From the NCBI RefSeq assembly GCF_001691415.1, contig NZ_LRRR01000031.1, positions 1 through 51,256 of the forward strand: 51,256 bases of DNA, read 5' to 3'. Below, piece after piece: positions 38,793 through 47,345 of this stretch. The position numbers were made by a program, and so were the translations under genes. The number at the start of each line of letters is the position of its first letter. The first letter of the stretch is position 1. Below the pieces are notes generated by a model. The model was not told where the DNA came from. It saw only the letters and a list, made by a program, of their open reading frames with translations, and made no database searches. This DNA comes from Pararhodobacter sp. CCB-MM2 (GTDB lineage: Bacteria > Pseudomonadota > Alphaproteobacteria > Rhodobacterales > Rhodobacteraceae).

Positions 38793-41243
38793 TCAGGTGC
38801 CCCGGCGTTTGGCGCGCAGCGTCGGGTCGGCTTCGCGCGGGTTCTCGGGCCAGGGGTGGCGGGGATATTGGCCGCGCATGTCCTTGCGCACATCGGCGTA
38901 GGAGGTGTCCCAGAAGCGCGGCAGGTCGGTCGTGACCTGCACCGGGCGCTGGGCGGGGCTCAAAAGCGTGACCTTCAGGGGCAGACGGCGCGGACCCACG
39001 GTGGGATGTTCCGTCACGCCGAACATCTCCTGCAGGCGCAGGCTGATCTCGGGCTGGCCGCCGGAATAGTCGATCGGCACCTTGCGGTCCAAGGGCGTGG
39101 TGAAATGCGCGGGCGCGAGGCGGTCGAGGAGTTGTTGTTGCTCCCAGTCGAGGCTGTTGCGCAGGGCGTCGGTCAGGTCGAGCGCCTTCAGATCCTCGCC
39201 CGTGCGGATCTTGGTCAGATGCGGCAGCAGCCAGTCCTCGGCGCGCTCGGTGAGGGCAGCGTCGGTGAAAGCCGGCAGTTCGGCCCCCTCGGCGCGCAGG
39301 AGTTCCACGCGGGATTGTAGGCGTCGCGCCGCGGGCGTCATCACCTGCGCGATGCCCAAGGCGCGGAAGCCGTCCAGCGCGGCACGGGCGCGGGCCTCGG
39401 GCGCGGCATCCCAATTGCGCTCGGCCAGTACCAGTGCTCCGAGTTTTTCGCGAGATTTCGACAGGATACGGTTGTCGCGCGGCGACCATTCGCAGGCGTC
39501 CTCCCAGCGGATCAGATCGGGGAACAGCGCGCGCAGGGCCGATTCGGAGATCGGCAGCGCTTGCCGGATTCGCGCCTCGCGTGGGTCGCCGTCGAGATCC
39601 GTGGCTACGATCAGCCGCGTCTGCGCCAGCGGGTCGGCAGCGTCGAAGACCGCGCCCTTGCCGCCTGAGAGCAAGTAGCGGGGGGCGTCGCCCTTGCGCC
39701 TGAGGCCGATGCGGTCGGGATAGGCGAGGGCGGCCATCTCGGCCGGGTCGAGCCCTTGATCGGCGGGGGCGAGGCGGGCGAGGCGTTTGGCCTCCTGCCG
39801 GATGCGGTCCAGCGTCTCTCGCCGCACGGGGAAGGAATGGTCGCGCTGATAGGCGCGCGGATCGGCGAGGGCTTTCAGGCGCAGGGACAGATCGGCGGGC
39901 GCGCCGGAGAGCGGGTCGCGGTCGGCGATGAGCGCGGCCAAGGGGGCGGCACCCCCGCCTGCACGAAGCAACATATGCGCGAGGCGGGGGTGCAGCGGCA
40001 GGCGGGCCATGGCCTTGCCGTGGTCGCTGATGCGTCCCTGCGGATCGAGCGCGCCGAGGTCGTGGAGCAGCGCACGGGCCTCGGCAAGCGGGCCGGCGGG
40101 GGGCGGGGTCAGGAAGGGCAGGTCGGCGGCGCCCCAGAGCGCCAGTTCCAAAGCGAGGCCGGTCAGGTCGGCGGTCTCGATCTCGGCCGGCGGGAAGGCG
40201 GGCAGCGCGCCCTCCTGCCCCTTGGTCCAGAGCCGGTAGCAGATCCCCTCAGCGACGCGCCCGCCGCGGCCTCGGCGCTGCTCGGCATCGGCCAGTGAGG
40301 CGCGTTCGGTGACCAGACGGGACATGCCGGAATTGGGGTCGAAGCGCGCGCGGCGGGCCTGGCCGGCATCGACCACCACGCGGATGTCGGGAATGGTGAG
40401 CGAGGTCTCGGCGATGGAGGTGGCGAGCACCAGCTTGCGGCCGGTTTGCGCGGGGGCGAGGGCAGCGCGCTGGGCGGCGAAGTCCATCGCGCCGAAGAGG
40501 GTGTGCAGCTGTGTGTCGCCGGGCAGGCGCGGGGTCAGCAGTGCGGCCACGCGGCGAATCTCGCCTTCGCCGGGGAGGAAAACCAGCACGCCGCCCTCGG
40601 TCTCCGCGAGCGCCTTCATCGTCAGGTCCGCCACCGCCTCGGACAGGCGGGCCTTGGCGGGGAGAGGCGCGTCGAGCCAGCGGGTTTCGACCGGGAAAGC
40701 GCGACCCTCGGCGGTCAACAGCGGCGCGTCGCCCATCAGCGCGGCCACCGGGGCGGCGTCCAAGGTCGCGGACATGACGATCAGCTGCAGGTCCTCGCGC
40801 AGGGCGGCGCGGGCTTCCAGCACCAAAGCGAGGCCGAGATCGGCGTTGAGGCTGCGCTCGTGGAACTCGTCGAAGATCACTGCGCCGACGCCGTCGAGCG
40901 AGGGGTCGGATTGCAACATGCGGGTGAGGATGCCCTCTGTCACCACCTCGATCTTCGTGGCTTTCGAGACCGTCGCCTCGCCGCGCACCCGGTAACCCAC
41001 GGTTTCGCCGGCCTTTTCGCCAAGCGTTTCGGCCATCCGCTCGGCCGCGGCTCGGGCGGCGAGGCGGCGGGGCTCCAACATGACGATCCGACCCTTGGTG
41101 ACCGGCAGCAGCGCCAAGGGTACGCGGGTCGTCTTGCCGGCGCCGGGCGGGGCTTGCAGGACGGCCTGCCCATGGGTGGACAGCGCCGCGACAAGCTCGG
41201 GCAGCAGCGGGTCGATGGGAAGGGCGGGGCCGGGCATCTGCAT
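38793..41243 (-). CDS. hrpB: ATP-dependent helicase HrpB
   Basis: The 816-residue DEAH-type helicase has Walker A GAGKTT (34-39), DEFHER (125-130) and the SAT motif VMSATLDAA. Helicase-C motifs follow (LATSIAETSLTIPDIRVVVD, then QRRGRGGR), with the HrpB-specific C-terminal domain over roughly the last 300 residues. HrpB is a bacterial homologue of eukaryotic DEAH-box RNA helicases; its role in alphaproteobacteria is not well defined. It is convergent with the UbiH-type gene. Confidence 0.95.
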   Translation of the reverse strand: MQMPGPALPIDPLLPELVAALSTHGQAVLQAPPGAGKTTRVPLALLPVTKGRIVMLEPRRLAARAAAERMAETLGEKAGETVGYRVRGEATVSKATKIEVVTEGILTRMLQSDPSLDGVGAVIFDEFHERSLNADLGLALVLEARAALREDLQLIVMSATLDAAPVAALMGDAPLLTAEGRAFPVETRWLDAPLPAKARLSEAVADLTMKALAETEGGVLVFLPGEGEIRRVAALLTPRLPGDTQLHTLFGAMDFAAQRAALAPAQTGRKLVLATSIAETSLTIPDIRVVVDAGQARRARFDPNSGMSRLVTERASLADAEQRRGRGGRVAEGICYRLWTKGQEGALPAFPPAEIETADLTGLALELALWGAADLPFLTPPPAGPLAEARALLHDLGALDPQGRISDHGKAMARLPLHPRLAHMLLRAGGGAAPLAALIADRDPLSGAPADLSLRLKALADPRAYQRDHSFPVRRETLDRIRQEAKRLARLAPADQGLDPAEMAALAYPDRIGLRRKGDAPRYLLSGGKGAVFDAADPLAQTRLIVATDLDGDPREARIRQALPISESALRALFPDLIRWEDACEWSPRDNRILSKSREKLGALVLAERNWDAAPEARARAALDGFRALGIAQVMTPAARRLQSRVELLRAEGAELPAFTDAALTERAEDWLLPHLTKIRTGEDLKALDLTDALRNSLDWEQQQLLDRLAPAHFTTPLDRKVPIDYSGGQPEISLRLQEMFGVTEHPTVGPRRLPLKVTLLSPAQRPVQVTTDLPRFWDTSYADVRKDMRGQYPRHPWPENPREADPTLRAKRRGT

Positions 41244-41282
41244 CTGCCGGTTATGAAAGACGCCCGGCCCGAAGGGAAGGGG

Positions 41283-41663
41283 TCAGCCGGGCTGCGCGAC
41301 CCGGCGGCGGGAGGGCGCCAGCAGCGTCACGACAAGGCCGATGACCGAGGCCTGCGCGGCGATGACGGCGGGCCAGATCAGCGCGAATTGCACGTCGAGG
41401 TATTTCTGCGGGCCGAAGGACACCAGCGCCATCGCCCCCGCGAGCAGGGCCAGAGCGCGGCCGAGGGTCGATTGGCCCGGCCCAAGGAACATCGCTGCCG
41501 CCGCCGCGCCGACCGAGGCGCCGAGGAACGGGCCCATGGCGAAGAGCGGGATGGCGGCGGGCGGATGGGGGGCGACGCCGGCATAGAGCGAGCCGAGCAT
41601 GATCAGCTGCAGCGCGATCAGCGGGGCGAGGGCGGCATTGGCCTTGCGGTCGGTCTGGGTCAT
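41283..41663 (-). CDS. Small four-helix membrane protein, TetR-linked
   Basis: The 126-residue protein is unrecognised. It has four hydrophobic segments (LIALQLIMLGSLYAGVA, IPLFAMGPFLGASVGAAAAA, LALLAGAMALVSFG and LIWPAVIAAQASVIGLVVTLL). The start at 41663 follows GGAGAGAGAC; the longer ORF upstream would cross the promoter. It is divergent from the tetR-type gene and faces two palindromes, so it is the likely target of that regulator. Its function may be transport- or stress-related, but nothing in the sequence proves this. Confidence 0.7.
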   Translation of the reverse strand: MTQTDRKANAALAPLIALQLIMLGSLYAGVAPHPPAAIPLFAMGPFLGASVGAAAAAMFLGPGQSTLGRALALLAGAMALVSFGPQKYLDVQFALIWPAVIAAQASVIGLVVTLLAPSRRRVAQPG

Positions 41664-41681
41664 GTCTCTCTCCATTTCGAA

Positions 41682-41703
41682 AACCGTAATTGTGTGTACG
41701 GTT
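41682..41703. promoter_or_regulatory. Candidate TetR operator O1
   Basis: Arms AACCGTA and TACGGTT are separated by 8 bases (attgtgtg). It lies in the divergent spacer, 18 bases from the start codon of the membrane-protein gene. Confidence 0.6.
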
Positions 41704-41710
41704 GCTATCA

Positions 41711-41730
41711 TCCGTAATTCCGATTACGGA
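41711..41730. promoter_or_regulatory. Candidate TetR operator O2
   Basis: TCCGTAAT and ATTACGGA form a perfect 8-bp inverted repeat with a 4-base spacer. It shares CCGTA half-sites with O1. On the minus strand it fills the space between a TTGACT -35 and a TACGGA -10, a classic repressor position. Confidence 0.7.
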
Positions 41731-41739
41731 TTGAGTCAA
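41711..41739 (-). promoter_or_regulatory. Promoter of the membrane-protein gene
   Basis: On the minus strand TTGACT (41739-41734), a 17-base spacer and TACGGA (41716-41711) point toward the membrane-protein gene. The -10 is weak but its overlap with operator O2 supports a regulated promoter. Confidence 0.5.
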
Positions 41740-41755
41740 CAGGCTTGGAGGCCCC

Positions 41756-42352
41756 ATGCGCGACGACAACCGGACGGAACGGCAGGCCCAGATCGAAACG
41801 GCGGCCTATGCGGTGCTGGAAGAAAAGGGCTATGCGGGCGCCTCGATGCTGGCGATTGCCCGACGCGCGAAGGCCTCGAACGAGACGCTCTACAATTGGT
41901 ATGGCGACAAGACCGGGCTTTTCCACGCGCTGGTTCGCCGGAACGCGGCGGAGGTGCAGGCGCTGTTGGAAGCGCAGATCGCGGAAGGCGGCGACGCTTT
42001 GGACGCGCTGTCGCGGCTGGGGCCGGTCTTGCTGTCGCTGCTGACGGGCGCGCGGGCGGTGGCGTTGAACCGGGCGGCGGCGGCAGATGCGACGGGCGAC
42101 TTGGGCCGGGCCATCGCCAGCGAGGGGCGGGAACGGATCGCGCCGATGATCGCGGCGGTGCTGGAACAGGCGCGCGCGGCGGGGCAGTTGTCCTATGCGG
42201 ACGGGGGGGAGGCGCTGGGCCTGTACCTAGATTTGCTGGTCGGGGATTTGCAGATCCGTCGGGTGATCGGGCGAATGCCGGAACCGACGGCGGCGGAATG
42301 CGAGGCCCGGTCGAACCGGGCGCTCGCGGCGTTTCGCAGGCTCTGCGCCTGA
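41756..42352 (+). CDS. TetR/AcrR family transcriptional regulator
   Basis: The 198-residue protein has an N-terminal DNA-binding domain with the TetR helix-turn-helix (YAVLEEKGYAGASMLAIARR, then ASNETLYNWYGDKTGLF, about 19-60) and a C-terminal ligand domain rich in Ala/Leu helices. GGAGGCCCC precedes the ATG. It is divergent from the four-helix membrane protein and probably represses that gene and itself through O1/O2. The inducer is unknown. It ends one base from the convergent SDR stop. Confidence 0.92.
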   Translation: MRDDNRTERQAQIETAAYAVLEEKGYAGASMLAIARRAKASNETLYNWYGDKTGLFHALVRRNAAEVQALLEAQIAEGGDALDALSRLGPVLLSLLTGARAVALNRAAAADATGDLGRAIASEGRERIAPMIAAVLEQARAAGQLSYADGGEALGLYLDLLVGDLQIRRVIGRMPEPTAAECEARSNRALAAFRRLCA

Positions 42353-42353
42353 C

Positions 42354-43103
42354 TTACTTGCGCAGGGCGGGCAGGCCGACGCCGGTGCTCTCGAACCCGC
42401 CGTCTGCGGCGATCACCTGACCGGTCACATAGCTGGCCTTGTCCGAGCACAGGAAGACGATAACCTCGGCGATCTCGCGCTCGGAGCCGTAGCGGTTCAG
42501 CGGGATTGCGTCGTGGTAGGCGTCGATGATGTCCTGGCTGTGGACGGCCATCGCCAGCTTGGTGCGCACGGGACCGGGGCAGACGCAATTGCAGCGAATG
42601 CCGTATTCGCCGAGTTCCGCCGCCTGCTGCTTGGTCAGCTGGATCACCGCCGCCTTCGAGGTGCCATAGGCCACCCGCAGGGTCGAGGCGCGCAGGCCCG
42701 AGATCGAGGCGATGTTCAGGATCGCGCCCTTGGTGGCTTTCAGCGCCAGGGTGCAGGCCTGCGACATCAGGAAAACCCCGTCGAGGTTGGTTTCCATCAC
42801 GCGGCGCCAGCGGGCGAAGTCGGTCTCGGCGATCGGTCCGAAATCGGCCACGCCTGCGTTGTTCACCAAGGCGTCGAGGCGGCCGTAATGCGCCAGCACT
42901 TCCTTGATCGTCGTCTCGACCTCGGCGGGTTGCGAGACGTCGCAATAGAAGGCGCGCGCGCCCTCCAACCCGGCCGAGGCACTGTCGAGCGCGGGGACGT
43001 CGCGGTCGATCATCGCCACTTGCCAGCCGGCTTCGAGGAAAAGGTTCGTGGTGGCCAGTCCGATGCCGCGGGCGGCGCCGGTGACGAGGGCAACTTTCTG
43101 CAT
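42354..43103 (-). CDS. SDR family NAD(P)-dependent oxidoreductase
   Basis: The 249-residue classical short-chain dehydrogenase has TGAARGIG at 8-15, Asp33 after the second strand (MIDRD, suggesting NAD(H) preference), NNAG at 81-84 and the tetrad Asn106, Ser133, Tyr146 and Lys150. C-terminal YVTGQVIAADGGFES is typical. Substrate unknown. The start follows CTAGGGAGGATCC. It begins nine bases after the ureohydrolase stop, so the two form an operon. Confidence 0.92.
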   Translation of the reverse strand: MQKVALVTGAARGIGLATTNLFLEAGWQVAMIDRDVPALDSASAGLEGARAFYCDVSQPAEVETTIKEVLAHYGRLDALVNNAGVADFGPIAETDFARWRRVMETNLDGVFLMSQACTLALKATKGAILNIASISGLRASTLRVAYGTSKAAVIQLTKQQAAELGEYGIRCNCVCPGPVRTKLAMAVHSQDIIDAYHDAIPLNRYGSEREIAEVIVFLCSDKASYVTGQVIAADGGFESTGVGLPALRK

Positions 43104-43112
43104 GGATCCTCC

Positions 43113-44102
43113 CTAGATCTGCGCGGTCACGATGGCGCAGAGCATCTCGAACATCAAGGACACGCCGAGATACGCCGTCGCGCCGGAGGGGTCGAAGGGC
43201 GGCGAGACCTCGACCAGATCGGCGCCGACGATCTTAACGCCGGCCAAACCGCGCGCGCATTCCAGCGCCTGCCAGCTGGTCGGGCCGCCGACCTCGGGCG
43301 TGCCGGTGCCGGGGGCATAGGCCGGGTCGACGAAATCGATGTCATAGCTGACATAGGTGTCGCCCTGACCGGCAATGGCGCGGGCCTCCTCCATCACATC
43401 TGCGACGCCGCGCGCGTGGAATTCCTCGATCGGGATGACGCGGATGCCGACCGATTTGGCGAAGTCCCGGTCCTCGTTGTCGTAGGCGGTGCCGCGGATG
43501 CCGATCATGCAGACGCGTTTGGGATCAAGCAGTTCCTCCTCCACCGCGCGGCGGAAAGGCGTGCCGTGGGTGTACATCTGCCCGCCGAAATAGCTGTGGT
43601 AGAGGTCGGTGTGGCTGTCGAAATGGATCATGCCGAGGCGGTTCTCGGCGCTGCGACCCTCGGCCAGGGCACGCAGGATCGGCAGGGTGCAGAGATGGTC
43701 GCCGCCGGCGGTCAGCGGGATGATCCCGGCGGCTTTCACCTGAGCATAGAACTCGGTCATGCGGCGCAGGCTGTCCTGCACATCGGCAGGGTTCGGGGCC
43801 ACGTCGCCGAGGTCGGCGCAGTTCAGCGCCTCGAACGGGCGGAGGCCGGTGATGCCATGCTGCGCGCGGATCATCGTCGAGGCATCGCGCAGCTGCCGCG
43901 GGCCATGGCGCGGGCCGGGTCGGTTGGTGGTGCCGCCGTCCCAGGGCGCGCCGATCAGGCCGACCTGAACCTGCGCGAGGCGCGGGTCGTCCAGCGGGAT
44001 ATGCGGCAGGCGCATGAAGGTGGGGATCCCGGCGAACCGGGGCAGCACGAAACCCGAGACGGGTTGGAAATCGGCATGGCCCCCATGGGGATGGTCGGAC
44101 AT
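43113..44102 (-). CDS. Agmatinase/ureohydrolase family protein
   Basis: The 329-residue enzyme has all six dinuclear metal ligands: His136 (GGDH), Asp162, His164 and Asp166 (FDSHTD), Asp254 and Asp256 (SYDIDFVDP). It splits urea from a guanidino substrate. DSHTD in place of the more usual DAHxD, and the SYFGGQMYTHGTPFRR stretch, suggest it may act on guanidinobutyrate or a related compound rather than agmatine itself; this is uncertain. CAGGAGGCCAGA precedes the ATG. It is co-transcribed with the SDR gene. Confidence 0.88.
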   Translation of the reverse strand: MSDHPHGGHADFQPVSGFVLPRFAGIPTFMRLPHIPLDDPRLAQVQVGLIGAPWDGGTTNRPGPRHGPRQLRDASTMIRAQHGITGLRPFEALNCADLGDVAPNPADVQDSLRRMTEFYAQVKAAGIIPLTAGGDHLCTLPILRALAEGRSAENRLGMIHFDSHTDLYHSYFGGQMYTHGTPFRRAVEEELLDPKRVCMIGIRGTAYDNEDRDFAKSVGIRVIPIEEFHARGVADVMEEARAIAGQGDTYVSYDIDFVDPAYAPGTGTPEVGGPTSWQALECARGLAGVKIVGADLVEVSPPFDPSGATAYLGVSLMFEMLCAIVTAQI

Positions 44103-44250
44103 TCTGGCCTCCTGGTCGGACTGGGCGCGTCTGCGCGCGCTTTGCGGTCAGAGAACCAGAGGCCTGATGCCTTGTCACCCCTGCGACCGGGGCAGGTGTG
44201 AAAAACGGCGCGGGGCCAAAGGCCACCGCACCGTTGCTGCCGATGGGCAT

Positions 44251-44276
44251 GGCCGGGGCGGGTTAACGCCCCGGGC
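44251..44276. terminator. GC-rich hairpin downstream of the OmpA-domain gene
   Basis: GGCCGGGGCG and CGCCCCGGGCC pair around GGTTAA, five bases beyond the OmpA-domain gene on its strand. No U-run follows, so it is a possible Rho-independent or processing stem at low confidence. Confidence 0.4.
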
Positions 44277-44281
44277 CGAGA

Positions 44282-45259
44282 TCAGGGACCGGCGACCAGT
44301 TCCACCCGGGTGTTACGGGCGCGGCCGGCGGCGGTGTCGTTGGGGAACAGCGGGGCCAGCGGACCCACACCAAAGGCGCGCAGGCGATCACGTTCCGCAC
44401 CGTGGGTGTCGACAAGTGCCGTCACGACCTCCTCGGCCTGCACCTGCGACAGGCGCGCCGAATCGGCCAGCGAATGCGCGTCATCGGTATGGCCGACGAT
44501 GCGATAGACCTGCCGCGTATTCTCGCCGAGGAAGCGACCGACGGTGTTCAGAACACGCTCGGACTCAGGATCCAGCGTGCCATCGTCGAGGAAATGGATC
44601 CCGTCCAGAACGGCGCGGCCATAGGTATCCATGGCGTGACGCAGTTCGGCCGAGCCGATCGGCGGCGGCGGCGCGGCGCGGGCCGTCTGGATCACGTCGA
44701 TCAGCATGGCGATGACGTCATCTTGCGGCTGGTAGACGCTGGCGATGGCCCAAAGCGTGCCGGTGGCTTCCTCACGGGAGGCGACGACGACGCCCTGCGC
44801 CTCGGCAGTGGCGCCGGGGCCGGCCGGGAAATCCTCAGGCGTTTCATTGGTGTTGAGATAGGCATCCAGCCAACGACGGCTGCCCACGCCCGACCCGATC
44901 CGGTCGTTGGTGAACCCGGCCACGCGGATTTCAAAGCCGTGACGTTCCAGCACCTCGCGTTGACGGCGGAAGACCACCTCGACGCGGCGGGCGGTGCCGT
45001 CGCGCTCATAATAGGTGCGGCTGACCGGACCCACGGCATGGACCCAGTCGTTGATCTGCGCCAGACCGGTCAGGGCGCCCATCGGCACGCTGAAGGTTTG
45101 CGGATCCTCGACGATCGATTGCCAGACCAGCGTCTGACCGTGATCGCGGATTTCCGGCAGCGGATCTTCCGCGCCTTGCAGATCATTTTCGGATTGTGCC
45201 TGTGCACCGCCCATCGCGATGCCGAGGCTCAGGAAGAAGACGACGAACCAACGTATCAT
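44282..45259 (-). CDS. OmpA-domain envelope protein
   Basis: The 325-residue protein has a signal peptide (MIRWFVVFFLSLGIAMGGAQAQ) and ends in an OmpA-like peptidoglycan-binding domain (VYRIVGHTDDAHSLADSARL, VQAEEVVTALVDTHGAERD, GRARNTRVELV). The unrecognised middle, about residues 30-210, contains VWQSIVEDPQTFSVPMG and GGxxxRRWLDAYLNTNE-like segments. It probably anchors the outer membrane or another envelope layer to peptidoglycan. The start at 45259 follows GAGGGTCGC; the longer ORF overlaps the glpK leader and is rejected. Confidence 0.85.
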   Translation of the reverse strand: MIRWFVVFFLSLGIAMGGAQAQSENDLQGAEDPLPEIRDHGQTLVWQSIVEDPQTFSVPMGALTGLAQINDWVHAVGPVSRTYYERDGTARRVEVVFRRQREVLERHGFEIRVAGFTNDRIGSGVGSRRWLDAYLNTNETPEDFPAGPGATAEAQGVVVASREEATGTLWAIASVYQPQDDVIAMLIDVIQTARAAPPPPIGSAELRHAMDTYGRAVLDGIHFLDDGTLDPESERVLNTVGRFLGENTRQVYRIVGHTDDAHSLADSARLSQVQAEEVVTALVDTHGAERDRLRAFGVGPLAPLFPNDTAAGRARNTRVELVAGP

Positions 45260-45387
45260 GCGACCCTCGCGTTTGACTCGGGTACAGGATGGAAGAAAGG
45301 GGTTATGATTCGGTTTCCAAGCGCGCCCCAAGCGTGGCTTGACGCCTTGAGCCCCTCGGGCCAGTTTCGGCCCAAAGGGAGACAGGC

Positions 45388-46866
45388 ATGACGATCCTCG
45401 CAATCGACCAGGGCACGACCTCGAGCCGGGCCATTCTTTTCGACGCCGATCTGCGGGTGCGCGAGGTGGCTCAACGCGAGTTCACGCAGCATTTCCCCGA
45501 TTCCGGCTGGGTCGAACACGACCCCGAGGAGCTGTGGCAGAGTGTGCTGGAGACCTGCGAGGCCGTCTTGGAGAAGGCCGGTCCGGCCGCGGCCATCGGC
45601 ATCACCAACCAGCGTGAGACCGTGGTGATCTGGGATCGCCAGACCGGCGAGGCCCTGCACCGAGCCATTGTCTGGCAGGATCGCCGCACCGCCGATTTCT
45701 GCGCCGACCTGCGGGCCGAGGGGCATGAGGCCGAGGTCACGGCGCGCTCGGGCCTGCTGCTGGACCCGTATTTCTCAGCCACCAAGGTGAAGTGGCTGCT
45801 GGACAATGTGCCGGGTGCGCGCGCCAAGGCCGAGGCCGGCACGCTGGCCGTCGGTACCATGGACAGCTTTCTGATCTGGCGCCTGACCGAGGGGCGGGTG
45901 CACGCGACCGACGCCACCAACGCCGCGCGGACGATGCTCTACAATATTGATGATGGCCGCTGGGACCCGGAGCTGTGTCGCCTGTTCGGCATCCCGATGC
46001 AGATCCTGCCCGAGGTGCGGGACTGCAATGCCGAATTCGGGGAGTGCCGCCTGTTCGGCACGGCGATCCCGATCCTTGGCGTGGCGGGCGACCAGCAGGC
46101 GGCGACGATGGGGCAGGCGTGTTTCCAGCCGGGGATGCTGAAATCGACCTATGGCACCGGCTGCTTCGCGCTGCTCAACACTGGCGAGACGCGGGTGGCC
46201 TCGCAGAACCGCTTGCTGACGACGGTGGCCTATCAGTTGGACGGCAAGGTGACCTATGCGCTGGAGGGCTCGATCTTCATCGCCGGGGCCGTGGTGCAAT
46301 GGCTGCGCGACGGGCTGGGCGTGATCGGTGCGGCCTCGGAGACGCAGGCGCTGGCCGAGGCCGCGGATGACCACCAGCGAGTGATCATCGTGCCGGCGTT
46401 CACCGGGCTTGGCGCGCCCTATTGGCGGCCCGAGGCGCGGGGTGCGGTCTTTGGCCTTACGCGGAACTCGGGGCCGGCGGAATTCGCGCGGGCCGCGTTG
46501 GAGAGCGTCGGTTTCCAGACCCGCGATCTGGCCGAGGCCATGCGGGGGGACTGGAAGGCCTCGGGTTCGGCCGCGACCTTGGGAACCTTGCGGGTCGACG
46601 GCGGCATGAGCGCCAGCGACTTCGCCATGCAGTCACTGGCCGATATCCTCGGGGCGCCGGTCGACCGGCCGGATGTGCTGGAGACGACGGCGCTGGGCGT
46701 GGCGTGGCTGGCCGGCCATGCCGAGGGCATGCTGCCCGATGCCGAGGGCTTCGCCAAACGCTGGTCGCTGGAACGCCGTTTTGAGCCGCAGCTCGACGAA
46801 CACAGCCGCGACCAGCGTTATGACGCCTGGCGGCGCGCGGTCGAGGCAACGATCGCGGCGGGCTGA
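45388..46866 (+). CDS. glpK: Glycerol kinase
   Basis: The 492-residue FGGY-family kinase phosphorylates glycerol to sn-glycerol 3-phosphate. It starts MTILAIDQGTTSSRAILFDA and contains AIGITNQRETVVIWDR and AIVWQDRRTADFC. The later GTMDSFLIWRLTEG and the C-terminal DGGMSASDFAMQSLADILG are FGGY signatures. AAAGGGAGACAGGC precedes the ATG. No glpF or glpD neighbours are present, so it is a stand-alone gene. Confidence 0.96.
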   Translation: MTILAIDQGTTSSRAILFDADLRVREVAQREFTQHFPDSGWVEHDPEELWQSVLETCEAVLEKAGPAAAIGITNQRETVVIWDRQTGEALHRAIVWQDRRTADFCADLRAEGHEAEVTARSGLLLDPYFSATKVKWLLDNVPGARAKAEAGTLAVGTMDSFLIWRLTEGRVHATDATNAARTMLYNIDDGRWDPELCRLFGIPMQILPEVRDCNAEFGECRLFGTAIPILGVAGDQQAATMGQACFQPGMLKSTYGTGCFALLNTGETRVASQNRLLTTVAYQLDGKVTYALEGSIFIAGAVVQWLRDGLGVIGAASETQALAEAADDHQRVIIVPAFTGLGAPYWRPEARGAVFGLTRNSGPAEFARAALESVGFQTRDLAEAMRGDWKASGSAATLGTLRVDGGMSASDFAMQSLADILGAPVDRPDVLETTALGVAWLAGHAEGMLPDAEGFAKRWSLERRFEPQLDEHSRDQRYDAWRRAVEATIAAG

Positions 46867-46905
46867 CACCGCGCCGGCTGCTGTCGCGGTGCGGTCCGTT
46901 TAGGG

Positions 46906-47334
46906 TCAGGGCTTGCCGAAGGCGGTGACGAGGCGCGTGAGCTTCTCCTCGGCCTTGCCCCGTACGAGGCGCAGCGATTGCAGAGCCAGCTTGATCATCA
47001 TCGACCGCGCGGTGATGTCGGCCTTGGTAATCACCCGGCAGCCGCCCTCCGGCAGGTCATAGAAATCCATGTTGATCGTGGCGTTGGCCAGATCCGAGGT
47101 GATGGCCAGCACCATGGTCTCGTCCTGCGTCACTTCGGTCAACACCGCCCGGAACGCGCGCGGCGCGTTGTTCCAGTGGATCGAGCAATCCCAGGCCAGC
47201 TGCGCGGGATCGGCCACGCGGGTGACGGTGATGTCCATTCCGCGCATCACCGATTCAAACCGTTCGGGGTTGCGGAAGTTCTGCAATACTTTGGCGCGCG
47301 GGCGCTTGAAATCCTTGGTGGAATCGATCTGCAT
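46906..47334 (-). CDS. SRPBCC-fold protein
   Basis: The 142-residue protein looks like a START/SRPBCC (Bet v1-like) ligand-binding protein: MQIDSTKDFKRPRAKVLQNF with a following alpha helix, the strand pair AWDCSIHWNNAPRAFRAVLT and MVLAITSDLANATINMDFYD, and a long C-terminal helix (MMIKLALQSLRLVRGKAEEKL). No ligand can be predicted. It starts 11 bases after the nudC stop on the same strand, so the two are probably co-transcribed. Confidence 0.8.
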   Translation of the reverse strand: MQIDSTKDFKRPRAKVLQNFRNPERFESVMRGMDITVTRVADPAQLAWDCSIHWNNAPRAFRAVLTEVTQDETMVLAITSDLANATINMDFYDLPEGGCRVITKADITARSMMIKLALQSLRLVRGKAEEKLTRLVTAFGKP

Positions 47335-47345
47335 CTTCTGTCCAG

